A stretch of DNA of 25,286 bases from CAYYWV01 sp964475385 (GTDB lineage Bacteria; Pseudomonadota; Alphaproteobacteria; JAAXGF01): positions 1-25,286 of the forward strand of contig CAYYWV010000030.1 in NCBI GenBank assembly GCA_964475385.1, in the 5' to 3' direction. Position numbers and translations under genes: made by a program. Of this stretch, positions 6,898 to 15,923 are shown piece by piece; the stretch's first letter is position 1; the number at the start of each line of letters is the position of its first letter. Under the pieces are notes generated by a model that saw only the letters and a list, made by a program, of their open reading frames with translations, was not told the origin of the DNA and searched no databases.

Positions 6898-7986
6898 ATG
6901 CTGTTCAACCTCCTGTTCCCGCTCGCCGACGAGATTGGCGTGTTCAACCTGTTCCGCTACCTCACCTTTCGGACCGGCGGGGCGGTGCTGACGGCGCTTT
7001 TGGTCAGTTTCATCTTCGGTCCCGGCGTGATCCGTTGGCTGCGCGACCGCCAGGGCAACGGCCAGCCGATCCGCGGCGACGGACCCGAGCGCCATATCAT
7101 CGCCAAGGCGGGGACGCCGACCATGGGCGGCTTTCTGATCCTGCTCGCGCTCACCGCCTCGACGCTTCTATGGGCGGACCTGCGCAACGGCTACGTCTGG
7201 GTCGTGCTTCTGGTCGGGCTCGGCTTCGGTTTCGTCGGTTTCGCCGACGACTACTTGAAGGTGACGCGGCGATCCTCGAGCGGGCTTTCGGGCCGTTTCA
7301 AACTCTTGGTCGAGATCGCGATCGCCTTCGCCGCCGCGGTCTGGATCGCGAGCCTCACGCCGCAGCCGCTTGCGACCAGCCTTGCGGTGCCGTTCTTCAA
7401 GGACGTGCTGATCAATCTCGGTTGGCTGTTCTTTCCTTTCGCGATCCTGGTCATGGTCGGCACCTCGAACGCGGTCAACCTGACCGACGGGCTCGACGGG
7501 CTCGCCATCGTGCCGATCATGATCGCGGCGGCGGTCTTCGCCCTGATCGCCTATCTCGTGGGCAACGCGGTGTTCGCGAGCTATCTCCAGATCAACCTGG
7601 TGCCGGGCGCGGGCGAGCTTGCGGTGCTGTCCGGCGCGCTGGTCGGGGCGAGTCTCGGCTTCCTGTGGTTCAACGCGCCGCCCGCCATGGTTTTCATGGG
7701 GGACACCGGCAGCCTCGCCGCGGGCGGGACCATCGGCGCGGTCAGCGTGGTGACCAAGCACGAGCTCGTGCTCGTGATCGTCGGCGGCCTGTTCGTGCTC
7801 GAGACCGTGTCCGTGATCGTCCAAGTGGTCTCGTTCAAGCTGACCGGTCGGCGCGTTTTCCGAATGGCGCCGCTCCACCACCACTTCGAGCAGAAGGGCT
7901 GGGCCGAGCCGACCATCGTCATCCGGTTCTGGATCATCGCCGTGGTGCTCGCGCTCCTCGGCCTGTCGACGCTCAAGCTGAGGTGA
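6898..7986 (+). CDS. mraY: Phospho-MurNAc-pentapeptide transferase MraY
   Basis: MraY transfers phospho-MurNAc-pentapeptide to undecaprenyl phosphate on the inner face of the membrane, making lipid I. The 362-aa protein is strongly hydrophobic with about ten membrane segments. The magnesium and catalytic residues are all present: D117-D118 in FADDYLK, D197 and D200 in NLTDGLDG, D269 in FMGDTGS, and the H327-H-H loop. The AGGAG at 6886-6890, seven nt before the ATG, fixes the start. The N-terminal MLFNLLFPLAD and FRYLTFR segments are usual for alphaproteobacterial MraY. Confidence 0.96.
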   Translation: MLFNLLFPLADEIGVFNLFRYLTFRTGGAVLTALLVSFIFGPGVIRWLRDRQGNGQPIRGDGPERHIIAKAGTPTMGGFLILLALTASTLLWADLRNGYVWVVLLVGLGFGFVGFADDYLKVTRRSSSGLSGRFKLLVEIAIAFAAAVWIASLTPQPLATSLAVPFFKDVLINLGWLFFPFAILVMVGTSNAVNLTDGLDGLAIVPIMIAAAVFALIAYLVGNAVFASYLQINLVPGAGELAVLSGALVGASLGFLWFNAPPAMVFMGDTGSLAAGGTIGAVSVVTKHELVLVIVGGLFVLETVSVIVQVVSFKLTGRRVFRMAPLHHHFEQKGWAEPTIVIRFWIIAVVLALLGLSTLKLR

Positions 7987-7990
7987 GGCG

Positions 7991-9415
7991 ATGATCGAGC
8001 CGTTCCCCTTCGCCGGATTCTCGGTCGCCGTGTTCGGGCTCGGCCGCTCGGGGCTTGCGGCCGCGCGCGCGCTTCTCGCCGCCGAGGCCGAGGTCTGGGC
8101 CTGGGACGACGACCCCGCGCGCCGCGAGGCCGCCGCCGCCGAAGGCGTGCCGCTCGTCGATCTCTACGCTTGCGACTGGCGCGAGCCGGTGAGCCTGATC
8201 GTCAGCCCCGGGGTGCCGCTGACCCACCCCGCGCCCCATCCGGTGGTCGAGAAGGCGCGCGCCGCGGGCTGCGAGGTGATCGGGGATGTCGAGGTGTTGG
8301 CCCGGACCATGCGCGATGCGCGCTACATCGGGATTACCGGCACCAACGGCAAGTCGACGACGACGGCGCTCGCCGGCCATATCCTCTCGTTCGCGGGCAA
8401 GGAGGTCGCGGTCGGCGGCAATCTCGGCACGCCCGCGCTCGCGCTCGAGCCGCTCGGGGCCGAAGGCTTCTACGTTCTTGAGATGTCGTCCTTCCAGATC
8501 GACCTGACGCTCTCGATCACCTTCGACGTGGCCGCGCTTCTCAACCTGTCGCCGGATCACATCGACCGCCACGGCGACTTCGAATCTTACGTCGCGGTCA
8601 AGAAGCGGATCTTCCACCGCCAGACCGCGCCGCGCACCGCCGTGGTCGGGATCGACGACGAGGCGAGCCGGCGGGTGTTCGATTCGCTCGTCGCCGCAGG
8701 CGACCAAAGGGTGGTTCCGATCTCGGGGCGCCAGCGGGCGGAAGGCGGGATCTATGCGATCGACGGCGTGCTTCACGACGAAAGCGAGGGAAGAGCGGTC
8801 CCGGTCATCGACCTCAAGGAGATCCCGACCCTGCCCGGCGAGCACAACTGGCAGAACGCCGCCGCCGCCTTTGCGGTCGCCCGCGCCGCCGGGATCGACG
8901 CGCCGGTGGCGGCGGCCTGCCTCAGAACCTTCCCCGGGCTCGCCCATCGCATGGAGCTGGTCGCGATCATCGACGGCGTGCGTTTCGTCAACGATTCGAA
9001 AGCGACCAACGCCGAGGCCGCGGCCCGGGCGCTCGCTTGCTACGACAATATCTACTGGATCGCGGGCGGCCGCGCGAAGGCCGGCGGGATCGCCGCGCTT
9101 GCGCCGTACTTCCCGCGAATCCGCCGCGCCTATCTGATCGGCGAGGCCGCGCAAGACTTCGCGGCCACGCTTGAGGGCGAGGTTCCCTACACCATTTCCG
9201 GCGAACTGGCGGCCGCCGTATCCCTGGCGGCGGCCGAGGCCAAGAAGGAAGGGTGCGACAACGCGGTCGTCTTGTTGTCGCCCGCTTGCGCCTCGTTCGA
9301 CCAGTTCGCCAACTTCGAGGCGCGTGGCGCCACCTTTCGCGAGCTCGTCGCCGTCCTCCCCGGCGAGCGCGCGGAGGTCGCGATTGCCGCCGTCTCGCGA
9401 GGAGGCGTCCATTGA
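7991..9415 (+). CDS. murD: UDP-MurNAc-L-Ala:D-Glu ligase MurD
   Basis: MurD adds D-glutamate to UDP-MurNAc-L-Ala. The 474-aa protein begins with a Rossmann-like uridine-binding domain (VFGLGRSGLAAARAL), followed by the ATP loop G117-T-N-G-K-S-T with K121. Central signatures EMSSFQID and LNLSPDHIDRHG follow, and then the C-terminal domain with AHRMELV and NDSKATNAEAA. ATG 7991 lies 4 nt after the mraY stop, with TGAGG overlapping that stop as ribosome site. The 3' end overlaps the TTG start of ftsW. Confidence 0.95.
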   Translation: MIEPFPFAGFSVAVFGLGRSGLAAARALLAAEAEVWAWDDDPARREAAAAEGVPLVDLYACDWREPVSLIVSPGVPLTHPAPHPVVEKARAAGCEVIGDVEVLARTMRDARYIGITGTNGKSTTTALAGHILSFAGKEVAVGGNLGTPALALEPLGAEGFYVLEMSSFQIDLTLSITFDVAALLNLSPDHIDRHGDFESYVAVKKRIFHRQTAPRTAVVGIDDEASRRVFDSLVAAGDQRVVPISGRQRAEGGIYAIDGVLHDESEGRAVPVIDLKEIPTLPGEHNWQNAAAAFAVARAAGIDAPVAAACLRTFPGLAHRMELVAIIDGVRFVNDSKATNAEAAARALACYDNIYWIAGGRAKAGGIAALAPYFPRIRRAYLIGEAAQDFAATLEGEVPYTISGELAAAVSLAAAEAKKEGCDNAVVLLSPACASFDQFANFEARGATFRELVAVLPGERAEVAIAAVSRGGVH

Positions 9416-10536
9416 TCGCCGTCGCCCGCACGGACACCAGCCTTGTCGGCCGCTGGTGGTGGACGGTCGATCGGTGGACCCTCCTCGCTCTTGTTCTTCT
9501 CATGGCCGCGGGCGCTGTGTTGATCATGGCGGCGAGCCCCGCGGTCGCCGAGCGGCTCGGCGTCGAGCCGTTCTACTTCGTCCGCCGCCAGATCCTTTTC
9601 CTCGCGCTCGCCGCGGCGGTGATGGTGGCGGTCTCGCTGCTCACGCCGTCGGGCGTGCGCAGGCTCGCGCTGATCGGCTTCGCTGTCGGGGTGGCGGCGC
9701 TCGCCGCGACGCTCGTCCTCGGCCACGAGGTCAACGGGGCGCGGCGCTGGCTCCGCCTCGGCGGAATCTCGATTCAGGTCTCGGAGTTCGTCAAACCGAC
9801 CTTCGCCGTGGTCACCGCCTGGCTGCTCGCCGCGCACAAGGTCGATCCACGCTTTCCCGGCGGCGTTCTCGGCATGGTCGCGTGCGCCTTGGTGCTCGCG
9901 CTCGTGGTGCTCGAGCCCGACTTCGGCATGGCGTTGATGATCGCCGCCGTCTGGGCCGCTCAGTACTTCGTGGCCGGCCTGCGCCTGCGCTGGGTCGCCG
10001 CCTTCGCCGCGCTGGGCGCGGCGGGCGTGGTCGCGGGCTATCTGATGCTGCCCCATGTGGCGGCCCGCATCGACCGCTTCATCGACCCCGCCTCGGGCGA
10101 CAGCTACCAGGTGGATACCGCGCTCAGCGCGGTCATGAGCGGCGGCCTGTTCGGGCGCGGCCCGGGCGAGGGCGTGGTCAAGGAGAAGCTGCCCGACGCC
10201 CACAGCGACTTCATCTTCGCCGTCGCCGGCGAGGAGTTCGGGCTTCTGTTCTCGCTCGCCCTGGTCGGGTTGTTCGGCTTCATCGTGCTCCGCGGCCTCG
10301 CCCTCGCCATGCGGGGGCGCAGCGTGTTCGCCATGCTCGCGGTCAGCGGGCTCTTGATCCAGTTCGGGCTTCAGGCCTTCGTCCATATGGGGGTGACGCT
10401 GCGGCTCCTGCCGCCGACCGGCATGACCCTGCCGCTTGTCAGCTACGGGGGCTCTTCGCTCGTCGCCGTCGCCCTCGGCATGGGCATGATGCTCGCGCTC
10501 ACGCGGCGGCACGCCGACGAAGGAGAGGCGCTGTGA
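9412..10536 (+). CDS. ftsW: Septal peptidoglycan polymerase FtsW (SEDS family)
   Basis: FtsW is the SEDS-family glycosyltransferase that polymerises lipid II at the septum together with FtsI. The 374-aa protein has about ten membrane segments. It carries GARRWLRLGG, QVSEFVKP, the extracellular LPDAHSDFIF with D266 as the conserved SEDS acidic residue, and the PTGMTLPLVSYGGSS signature. The start is the rare codon TTG 9412: AGGAGG at 9400-9405 is ideally placed, and no ATG or GTG occurs in frame until the first membrane helix. The TTG overlaps the murD stop and the gene ends in a GTGA overlap with murG. Confidence 0.94.
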   Translation: MIAVARTDTSLVGRWWWTVDRWTLLALVLLMAAGAVLIMAASPAVAERLGVEPFYFVRRQILFLALAAAVMVAVSLLTPSGVRRLALIGFAVGVAALAATLVLGHEVNGARRWLRLGGISIQVSEFVKPTFAVVTAWLLAAHKVDPRFPGGVLGMVACALVLALVVLEPDFGMALMIAAVWAAQYFVAGLRLRWVAAFAALGAAGVVAGYLMLPHVAARIDRFIDPASGDSYQVDTALSAVMSGGLFGRGPGEGVVKEKLPDAHSDFIFAVAGEEFGLLFSLALVGLFGFIVLRGLALAMRGRSVFAMLAVSGLLIQFGLQAFVHMGVTLRLLPPTGMTLPLVSYGGSSLVAVALGMGMMLALTRRHADEGEAL

Positions 10537-11687
10537 GCGGAAGGCCCATCGTGCTGGCCGCCGGCGGCACCGGGGGGCATGTCTTCCCGGCCCAGGCGCT
10601 CGCCGCCGAGCTCGCCTCGCGCGGGCGCGCGCTCGCGCTCATCACCGACCGCCGGGGCGCCGGCTTCGAGGGCGCGATTGACGCGGGCGCGGTCCACCGG
10701 GTCTCGGCGCGCACGGTCAGCGGCCGCGGGATCGGCGGCCGGCTGCGCGGGCTCGCGACCATCGGGATCGGCGTCGTCCAAGCCCGCCGCTTGCTCGGCC
10801 GCCTCCGGCCCGCGGGCGTGGTCGGCTTCGGCGGGTACGCGTCGCTGCCCGGGATGCTCGCCGCGGCCCAGATGGGGCTGCCCACGGTGATCCACGAGCA
10901 GAACGCGGTGCTCGGCCGCGCCAACCGGTTGCTCGCGCCCCGGGTCCGGGCGATCGCCACCTCGTTCGCGGCGACCGCCCAGATCTGCCCGGCGGACGCC
11001 GGCAAGGCCGAGCGCGTCGGCAACCCGGTCCGCCCCGCGATCGCCGAGCGCGCCGGCGCGCCTTACGTTCCGCCCGCCGCCGACGGCCCCTTCCGGCTGC
11101 TCGTCACCGGCGGAAGCCAGGGCGCGCGGGTGATGTCGGACGTGGTGCCGGCCGCGCTCGCCACCCTGCCCGAAGGGCTGCGCCGCCGCGTCCAAGTGGT
11201 CCAGCAGTGCCGGGCCGAGGATCTCGACCGGGTGCGCGCGAGCTACGCCGGGGCCGGGATCGCCGCGACGCTGGCCCCTTTCATCGACGACCTCGCCGAA
11301 CATCTCGTCGCCGCCCATCTTGTGATCGCGCGGGCCGGGGCCTCGACGGTCGCCGAGCTCGCGGCGATCGGCCGGCCGGCGATCCTGGTGCCCTATCCTT
11401 ACGCGACCGACGACCACCAGAGCGCGAACGCCCGCGCCTTCGCCGCCTCGGGCGCGGGCTGGCCGATGCCCGAGCCCGCGTTCACCGCCGACGCGCTCGC
11501 CGCCCGCCTCGTCGCGCTCGCCGAAGCGCCGGCGCGTCTCGCCGAGGCCGCCGCCTGCGCCCGCGCCGAGGGCCGCGCCGACGCCGCCCGCAGGCTCGCC
11601 GACCTGGTCGAGCGCCGGATGCCCGCCAACGGCGGCCGCGGAGTCAACGGGGCGGCGAGCAGCGCTGTCCGGGGGATCGCAGCATGA
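10533..11687 (+). CDS. murG: UDP-GlcNAc:lipid I N-acetylglucosaminyltransferase MurG
   Basis: MurG is a peripheral membrane GT-B glycosyltransferase that turns lipid I into lipid II. The 384-aa protein has the first glycine loop GGTGGH at residues 11-16, the IHEQNAVLGRANR region, the second glycine loop TGGSQGA, and the donor-site stretch RAGASTVAELAAIGRPAILVP followed by DDHQSANA. GTG 10533 overlaps the ftsW stop and has AGGAG at 10521-10525. The C-terminus is extended by about 20 Gly/Ala/Arg-rich residues, probably disordered. The stop overlaps the ATG of murC. Confidence 0.95.
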   Translation: MSGRPIVLAAGGTGGHVFPAQALAAELASRGRALALITDRRGAGFEGAIDAGAVHRVSARTVSGRGIGGRLRGLATIGIGVVQARRLLGRLRPAGVVGFGGYASLPGMLAAAQMGLPTVIHEQNAVLGRANRLLAPRVRAIATSFAATAQICPADAGKAERVGNPVRPAIAERAGAPYVPPAADGPFRLLVTGGSQGARVMSDVVPAALATLPEGLRRRVQVVQQCRAEDLDRVRASYAGAGIAATLAPFIDDLAEHLVAAHLVIARAGASTVAELAAIGRPAILVPYPYATDDHQSANARAFAASGAGWPMPEPAFTADALAARLVALAEAPARLAEAAACARAEGRADAARRLADLVERRMPANGGRGVNGAASSAVRGIAA

Positions 11688-13120
11688 TCCGGATGCCGCT
11701 CACCATCGGGACGATTCATTTCGTCGGCATCGGCGGCATCGGCATGAGCGGCATCGCCGAGGTGCTGCACAACCTGGGCTACCGGGTCCAGGGCAGCGAC
11801 ATCGCCGAGAACGCCAATGTGGCGCGGCTGCGCGGGCTCGGGATCGCGATCGCGATCGGGCACGCGGCGGAGAACCTGGGCGACGCCCAGGTGGTGATCG
11901 TCTCGTCGGCGGTCAAGCCCGACAACCCCGAGGTGACGGCGGCGCGCGCGCGGGCGATCCCGGTGGTCCCGCGCGCCGAGATGCTGGGCGAGCTGATGCG
12001 CCTGCGCTGGTCGATCGCGGTCGGCGGCACCCACGGCAAGACGACGACCACCTCGCTCGTCGCCGCCGTGCTCGAGGCCGCGCAGTTCGATCCCACGGTC
12101 ATCAACGGCGGCATCATCAACGCCTATGGAACCAACGCGCGCCTCGGCGGCGGCGAGTGGATGGTGGTCGAGGCCGACGAATCCGACGGCACGATTGCGC
12201 GGATGCGCCCGACCATCGCCGTGGTCACCAACATCGACCCCGAGCACATGGACCACTACGGCGACTTCGAGCGCCTGCGCGACGCTTTCGTCGCCTTCGT
12301 CGAGAACATTCCTTTCTACGGCTTTGCGGTCGCCTGCATCGACAACCCCGAGGTCCAGACCATGATCGGCCGGATCACCGACCGGCGGATCGTGACCTAC
12401 GGCCTGAGCCCCCAGGCCGACGTGCGCGCGGTCGCGGTCGAGACCGCCCCGGGCGGCATGCGGTTCGACGCGGTGATCGCCGAGCGCGGCGGCCACGAGG
12501 CCCGCCGCCTCGAAGGATTGCGGCTGCCGATGCCGGGCGCGCACAACGTGCTCAACGCGCTGGCCGCGGTGGCGGTCGCCTATGAGATGGGGATCGACGC
12601 CGCCGTCACGGCCCGCGCGCTCGCCCGCTTCGAAGGCGTGCGGCGGCGCTTCACCCGGACCGGCGAGGTCGGCGGGATCACGATCATCGACGACTACGGC
12701 CATCACCCGGTCGAGATCGCCGCCGTGCTCAAGGCGGCGCGCGCGGCCTATTCGGGGCGGATCATCGCCGTGGTCCAGCCCCACCGCTACACCCGGCTGC
12801 GCGACCTGTTCGAGTCCTTCTGCACCTGCTTCAACGACGCCGATAGCGTGATCGTCGCCGACGTCTATCCCGCCGGCGAGCCGCCGATCGAGGGCGTCGA
12901 CCGCGACGCGCTGGTCGCCGGGCTCCGCGCCCACGGCCACCGCCATGCGCTTGCGCTCGACGATCCCGGAGACCTCGCCCCTCTGATCGTCGATCTCGCC
13001 GCGCCGGGGGACGTGGTGATCTGCCTCGGCGCGGGCTCGATCACCCACTGGGCCAACGCCTTGCCGGATGAATTGGCCGCCGCGCTCGCCCGCGCCGCGG
13101 CCGGGGGCGCCAAGGCATGA
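11684..13120 (+). CDS. murC: UDP-MurNAc:L-Ala ligase MurC
   Basis: MurC starts the stem peptide by adding L-alanine to UDP-MurNAc. The 478-aa protein shows the N-terminal FVGIGGIGMSGIAEVL glycine-rich loop, the ATP loop G115-T-H-G-K-T, the VEADESDG and TNIDPEHMDHYG motifs, and the C-terminal DDYGHHPVEI typical of MurC. ATG 11684 overlaps the murG stop; the open frame runs further upstream only as a shadow of murG. The stop overlaps the murB start. Length is normal. Confidence 0.95.
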   Translation: MIRMPLTIGTIHFVGIGGIGMSGIAEVLHNLGYRVQGSDIAENANVARLRGLGIAIAIGHAAENLGDAQVVIVSSAVKPDNPEVTAARARAIPVVPRAEMLGELMRLRWSIAVGGTHGKTTTTSLVAAVLEAAQFDPTVINGGIINAYGTNARLGGGEWMVVEADESDGTIARMRPTIAVVTNIDPEHMDHYGDFERLRDAFVAFVENIPFYGFAVACIDNPEVQTMIGRITDRRIVTYGLSPQADVRAVAVETAPGGMRFDAVIAERGGHEARRLEGLRLPMPGAHNVLNALAAVAVAYEMGIDAAVTARALARFEGVRRRFTRTGEVGGITIIDDYGHHPVEIAAVLKAARAAYSGRIIAVVQPHRYTRLRDLFESFCTCFNDADSVIVADVYPAGEPPIEGVDRDALVAGLRAHGHRHALALDDPGDLAPLIVDLAAPGDVVICLGAGSITHWANALPDELAAALARAAAGGAKA

Positions 13121-14058
13121 TGGCCGCCTCCGCCCGCGCCCGTCCTCTGATCGAGCGGCTGCCGCCGGTGCGCGGCCGGCTGCGCGCCGATGCGCCCCTT
13201 GCGCCGATCACCTGGTTCCGCGTCGGCGGCCCCGCCGAGGTCATGTTCCGCCCCGCCGACGAGGACGATCTCGCCGATTTCCTCGCCGCCCTTCCCGCCG
13301 ACGTGCCGGTGACCGTGCTCGGCGTCGGCTCGAACGTTCTGGTCCGCGACGGCGGGATCGACGGCGTGGTGATCCGGCTCGGGCGCGCGTTCGCGACCGT
13401 CGCGGTCGAAGGCGAGCGGGTCCGCGCGGGCGCGGCGGTTCTCGACGCCGCCCTCGCCCGCGCCGCGGCCAAGGCCGGCCTCGCCGGGCTCGAGTTCCTG
13501 GTCGGCATTCCCGGCACCATCGGCGGCGCACTGCGCATGAACGCGGGCGCTTTCGGCGGCGAGCTCGCTCAGGTTCTGATCGAGGCCCGCGCCGTGGACC
13601 GCGACGGCGCGCGGCGGCGCGTGGACGCCGGCGCGCTCGGCCTCGCCTACCGGCGCTCGGCGGCCCCCGACGACTGGATCTTCACCGAAGCCACGCTCGC
13701 CGGACGGCGCGACGATCCCGAAGCCATCGCGCTGCGCATGGCCGAAGTGGCCCGCGCCCGCGGCGCCGCCCAGCCGCCCGGCCCGCGCACCGGCGGCAGC
13801 ACCTTCAAGAACCCGCCCGGCGCGCGCGCCTGGGAGCTGATCGCGCGCGCCGGCTGCCGGGGCCTGCGCCGCGGCGGCGCGATGGTTTCGGAGAAGCATT
13901 GCAACTTCCTGGTCAACACCGGCGCGGCCACCGCCGCCGATATCGAGGCGTTGGGCGAGGAGGTCCGCCGCCGGGTTTTCGAGGCGACCGGAGTGGCGCT
14001 CGAGTGGGAAATCCGCCGCCTCGGCCGCCCCGCCGCAGGCCCGGAGGGCGCGTCATGA
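13117..14058 (+). CDS. murB: UDP-N-acetylenolpyruvoylglucosamine reductase MurB
   Basis: MurB is the FAD-dependent, NADPH-using reductase that makes UDP-MurNAc. The 313-aa protein has the FAD-binding GVGSNVLVRDGG and GIPGTIGGALRMNAGAFGGE segments, and GGSTFKNP with S228 as the expected proton-donor serine. The C-terminal SEKHCNFLVN and LEWEIRRLG are also present. The size and the absence of a long insertion point to the shorter type II form (as in Staphylococcus) rather than the E. coli type; this is an inference. Two start codons are adjacent (ATG 13117 and 13120). The stop overlaps the ddl start. Confidence 0.95.
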   Translation: MMAASARARPLIERLPPVRGRLRADAPLAPITWFRVGGPAEVMFRPADEDDLADFLAALPADVPVTVLGVGSNVLVRDGGIDGVVIRLGRAFATVAVEGERVRAGAAVLDAALARAAAKAGLAGLEFLVGIPGTIGGALRMNAGAFGGELAQVLIEARAVDRDGARRRVDAGALGLAYRRSAAPDDWIFTEATLAGRRDDPEAIALRMAEVARARGAAQPPGPRTGGSTFKNPPGARAWELIARAGCRGLRRGGAMVSEKHCNFLVNTGAATAADIEALGEEVRRRVFEATGVALEWEIRRLGRPAAGPEGAS

Positions 14059-14999
14059 CCGCGCCGGCGGCAGCGAACGGGGCCAAGCACGTGGTCGTGC
14101 TGATGGGCGGCTGGTCGGCCGAGCGCGAGATCTCGCTGATCACCGGCCGCGCGGTCGCGGACGCGCTCCGGGAACGCGGCTACCGGGTCAGCGCGATCGA
14201 CGTCGACCGCGACCTCGCCGCCCGCCTCGCCGCGCTCGATCCCGCGCCCGACGTCGCCTTCAACGCGCTCCACGGCCGCATCGGCGAGGACGGCTGCGTG
14301 CAGGGGCTGCTCAACATCCTCGGCCTGCCCTACACCCATTCGGGGCTGCTCGCCTCGGCGCTCGCCATGGACAAGCCGCTCGCGAACCGTCTGTTCGCCT
14401 CGGTCGGCATCGCCTGTCCCGAGGGCGTCGTCGTCGACGTCGAGACCGCGGCCGCGGGCCATGTCATGGACCCGCCCTATGTGATCAAGCCCGCCAATGA
14501 GGGCTCGAGCGTCGGGGTGCGGATCGTGCGCGAGGGCGACAACGGCCCCGGGATCGACGCCGACGATTGGCCCTACGGCCGGCGCGTGATCGTCGAGCGC
14601 TACATCCCGGGCCGCGAGCTTACGGTGGCGGTCATGGGCGACCGTCCGCTCGGCGTGACCGAGCTCAGGCCGCGGAGCGGGTTCTACGACTACGAAGCCA
14701 AGTACACCGAGGGCCGGACCGAGCACCTTTGCCCGGCCCCGTTGCCCGAAGCGGTCGCCGAGGAGGCCAAGGCCGCGGCGCTGGCGGCGCACCGGGCGCT
14801 CGGTTGCCGCGGGGTGAGCCGGGCCGACTTCCGCTACGACGACACCGCCGGCGAGCCGGGCCGGCTGTACATGCTCGAGGTCAACACCCAGCCCGGGCTC
14901 ACGCCCTTGTCCCTGGTGCCCGAGCAGGCGCGCGTCGCGGGCATCGACTTCGGCGCGCTGGTGAGCTGGATGGTGGAGGCCGCGGAATGCGACGCCTGA
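14055..14999 (+). CDS. ddl: D-alanine--D-alanine ligase
   Basis: Ddl joins two D-alanines for MurF. The 314-aa ATP-grasp protein shows the N-terminal VVLMGGWSAEREISL and ALHGRIGEDG motifs, the ATP-site KPANEGSSVGV, the omega-loop YDYEAKY expected of a D-Ala-D-Ala rather than a D-Ala-D-Lac ligase, and the metal-site EVNTQPGLT near the end. ATG 14055 overlaps the murB stop. The 3' end overlaps ftsQ by 13 nt. Because it sits in the dcw cluster it corresponds to the E. coli ddlB copy. Confidence 0.95.
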   Translation: MTAPAAANGAKHVVVLMGGWSAEREISLITGRAVADALRERGYRVSAIDVDRDLAARLAALDPAPDVAFNALHGRIGEDGCVQGLLNILGLPYTHSGLLASALAMDKPLANRLFASVGIACPEGVVVDVETAAAGHVMDPPYVIKPANEGSSVGVRIVREGDNGPGIDADDWPYGRRVIVERYIPGRELTVAVMGDRPLGVTELRPRSGFYDYEAKYTEGRTEHLCPAPLPEAVAEEAKAAALAAHRALGCRGVSRADFRYDDTAGEPGRLYMLEVNTQPGLTPLSLVPEQARVAGIDFGALVSWMVEAAECDA

Positions 15000-15844
15000 T
15001 CCCTGGCCCCCGGCGCGGGCCGAAGCCCCGCAAGCGCGCGCGTCCAGCCCGGCCGCGGCGGCGTTGGCTGCGCCGCGCGCTGCGGCCCGCGGTGGTTCTC
15101 GCAACCTGTGGCTCGCTCGCGCTCGCGGGGCTCGTCGGCGGCGGGGTCTGGCTGTGGACCTCGGGCCGGATCGCGGCGATGGCCGATGCCGCCCTGGACG
15201 CGGCGGTGGCGGCGAGCGCCGAGGCCGGGCTTGTCTTGCGCAAGGTCTATGTGGAAGGCCGCGCGCAGACCCCGCGCCAGGCCCTTCTCAAGGCCCTCGG
15301 CGTCCGCCCGGGCGCGCCCATGGTGACCGTCGATCCCGAAGCGGCGCGGGCGCGGATCGAAGCCATCGGCTGGGTGCGTCAGGCCGCGGTCGAACGCCGT
15401 TTTCCCGACACCGTGTTCATTCGCCTGGTCGAGCGCCAGCCGCTCGCGCTCTGGCAACGCAAGGGCAAGCTCTTCGTGGTCGATCGCGACGGGGTGGTGA
15501 TCAAGGGCGCGCGTCCGCGCGACTTCGCGGCCTTGCCCGTCGTCGTCGGCGAGGGCGCGCCCGCCAACGCCGCCAACCTGGTCGCCGTGCTCGCGACCGA
15601 GCCCGCCTTGAGCGCCCGGGTCAGGGCGGCGGTCTGGGTCGGCGGGCGGCGTTGGAACCTGCGCTTGGATAACGGCATCGACGTGCGCCTGCCCGAGGAC
15701 GGCGCCGCCGAAGCCTGGCAGCGGCTGGCCGAGTTCGACCGCCAATACCGGCTGCTCGCGCGCAAGATCACGGCGGTCGATCTGCGGCTGCCCGACCGTT
15801 TGGTGGTGGTTCGTCCGCCCGGCGGCGCAGGCAAAAGCACCTGA
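14987..15844 (+). CDS. ftsQ: Cell division protein FtsQ
   Basis: FtsQ is a bitopic membrane protein of the FtsQLB complex, linking early and late division proteins. The 285-aa product has a very basic cytoplasmic tail of about 30 residues rich in Arg, Pro and Lys, then a membrane segment at about 34-57 and a POTRA domain starting near residue 83 (VLRKVYVEGR). The FtsQ beta domain follows, containing RRFPDTVFIRLVERQPLALWQ and VDRDGVVI, which are hallmark stretches. The ATG lies inside ddl, and GGTGGAGG just upstream is a strong ribosome site. Identity is well supported by both sequence and order. Confidence 0.93.
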   Translation: MRRLIPGPRRGPKPRKRARPARPRRRWLRRALRPAVVLATCGSLALAGLVGGGVWLWTSGRIAAMADAALDAAVAASAEAGLVLRKVYVEGRAQTPRQALLKALGVRPGAPMVTVDPEAARARIEAIGWVRQAAVERRFPDTVFIRLVERQPLALWQRKGKLFVVDRDGVVIKGARPRDFAALPVVVGEGAPANAANLVAVLATEPALSARVRAAVWVGGRRWNLRLDNGIDVRLPEDGAAEAWQRLAEFDRQYRLLARKITAVDLRLPDRLVVVRPPGGAGKST

Positions 15845-15923
15845 CGATTGGGAGAGCAGGGCTTTATCCGGGAAAGAGGAAACGGCTGGTGAGCACAACA
15901 CCAAGAAACGCGATGGGGGATCG

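Noticed and set aside
15845..15923. Possible promoter in the ftsQ-ftsA gap.
   Set aside because: No pair of hexamers at suitable spacing was found; ftsA is probably read from upstream, or from promoters inside ftsQ that I cannot see.
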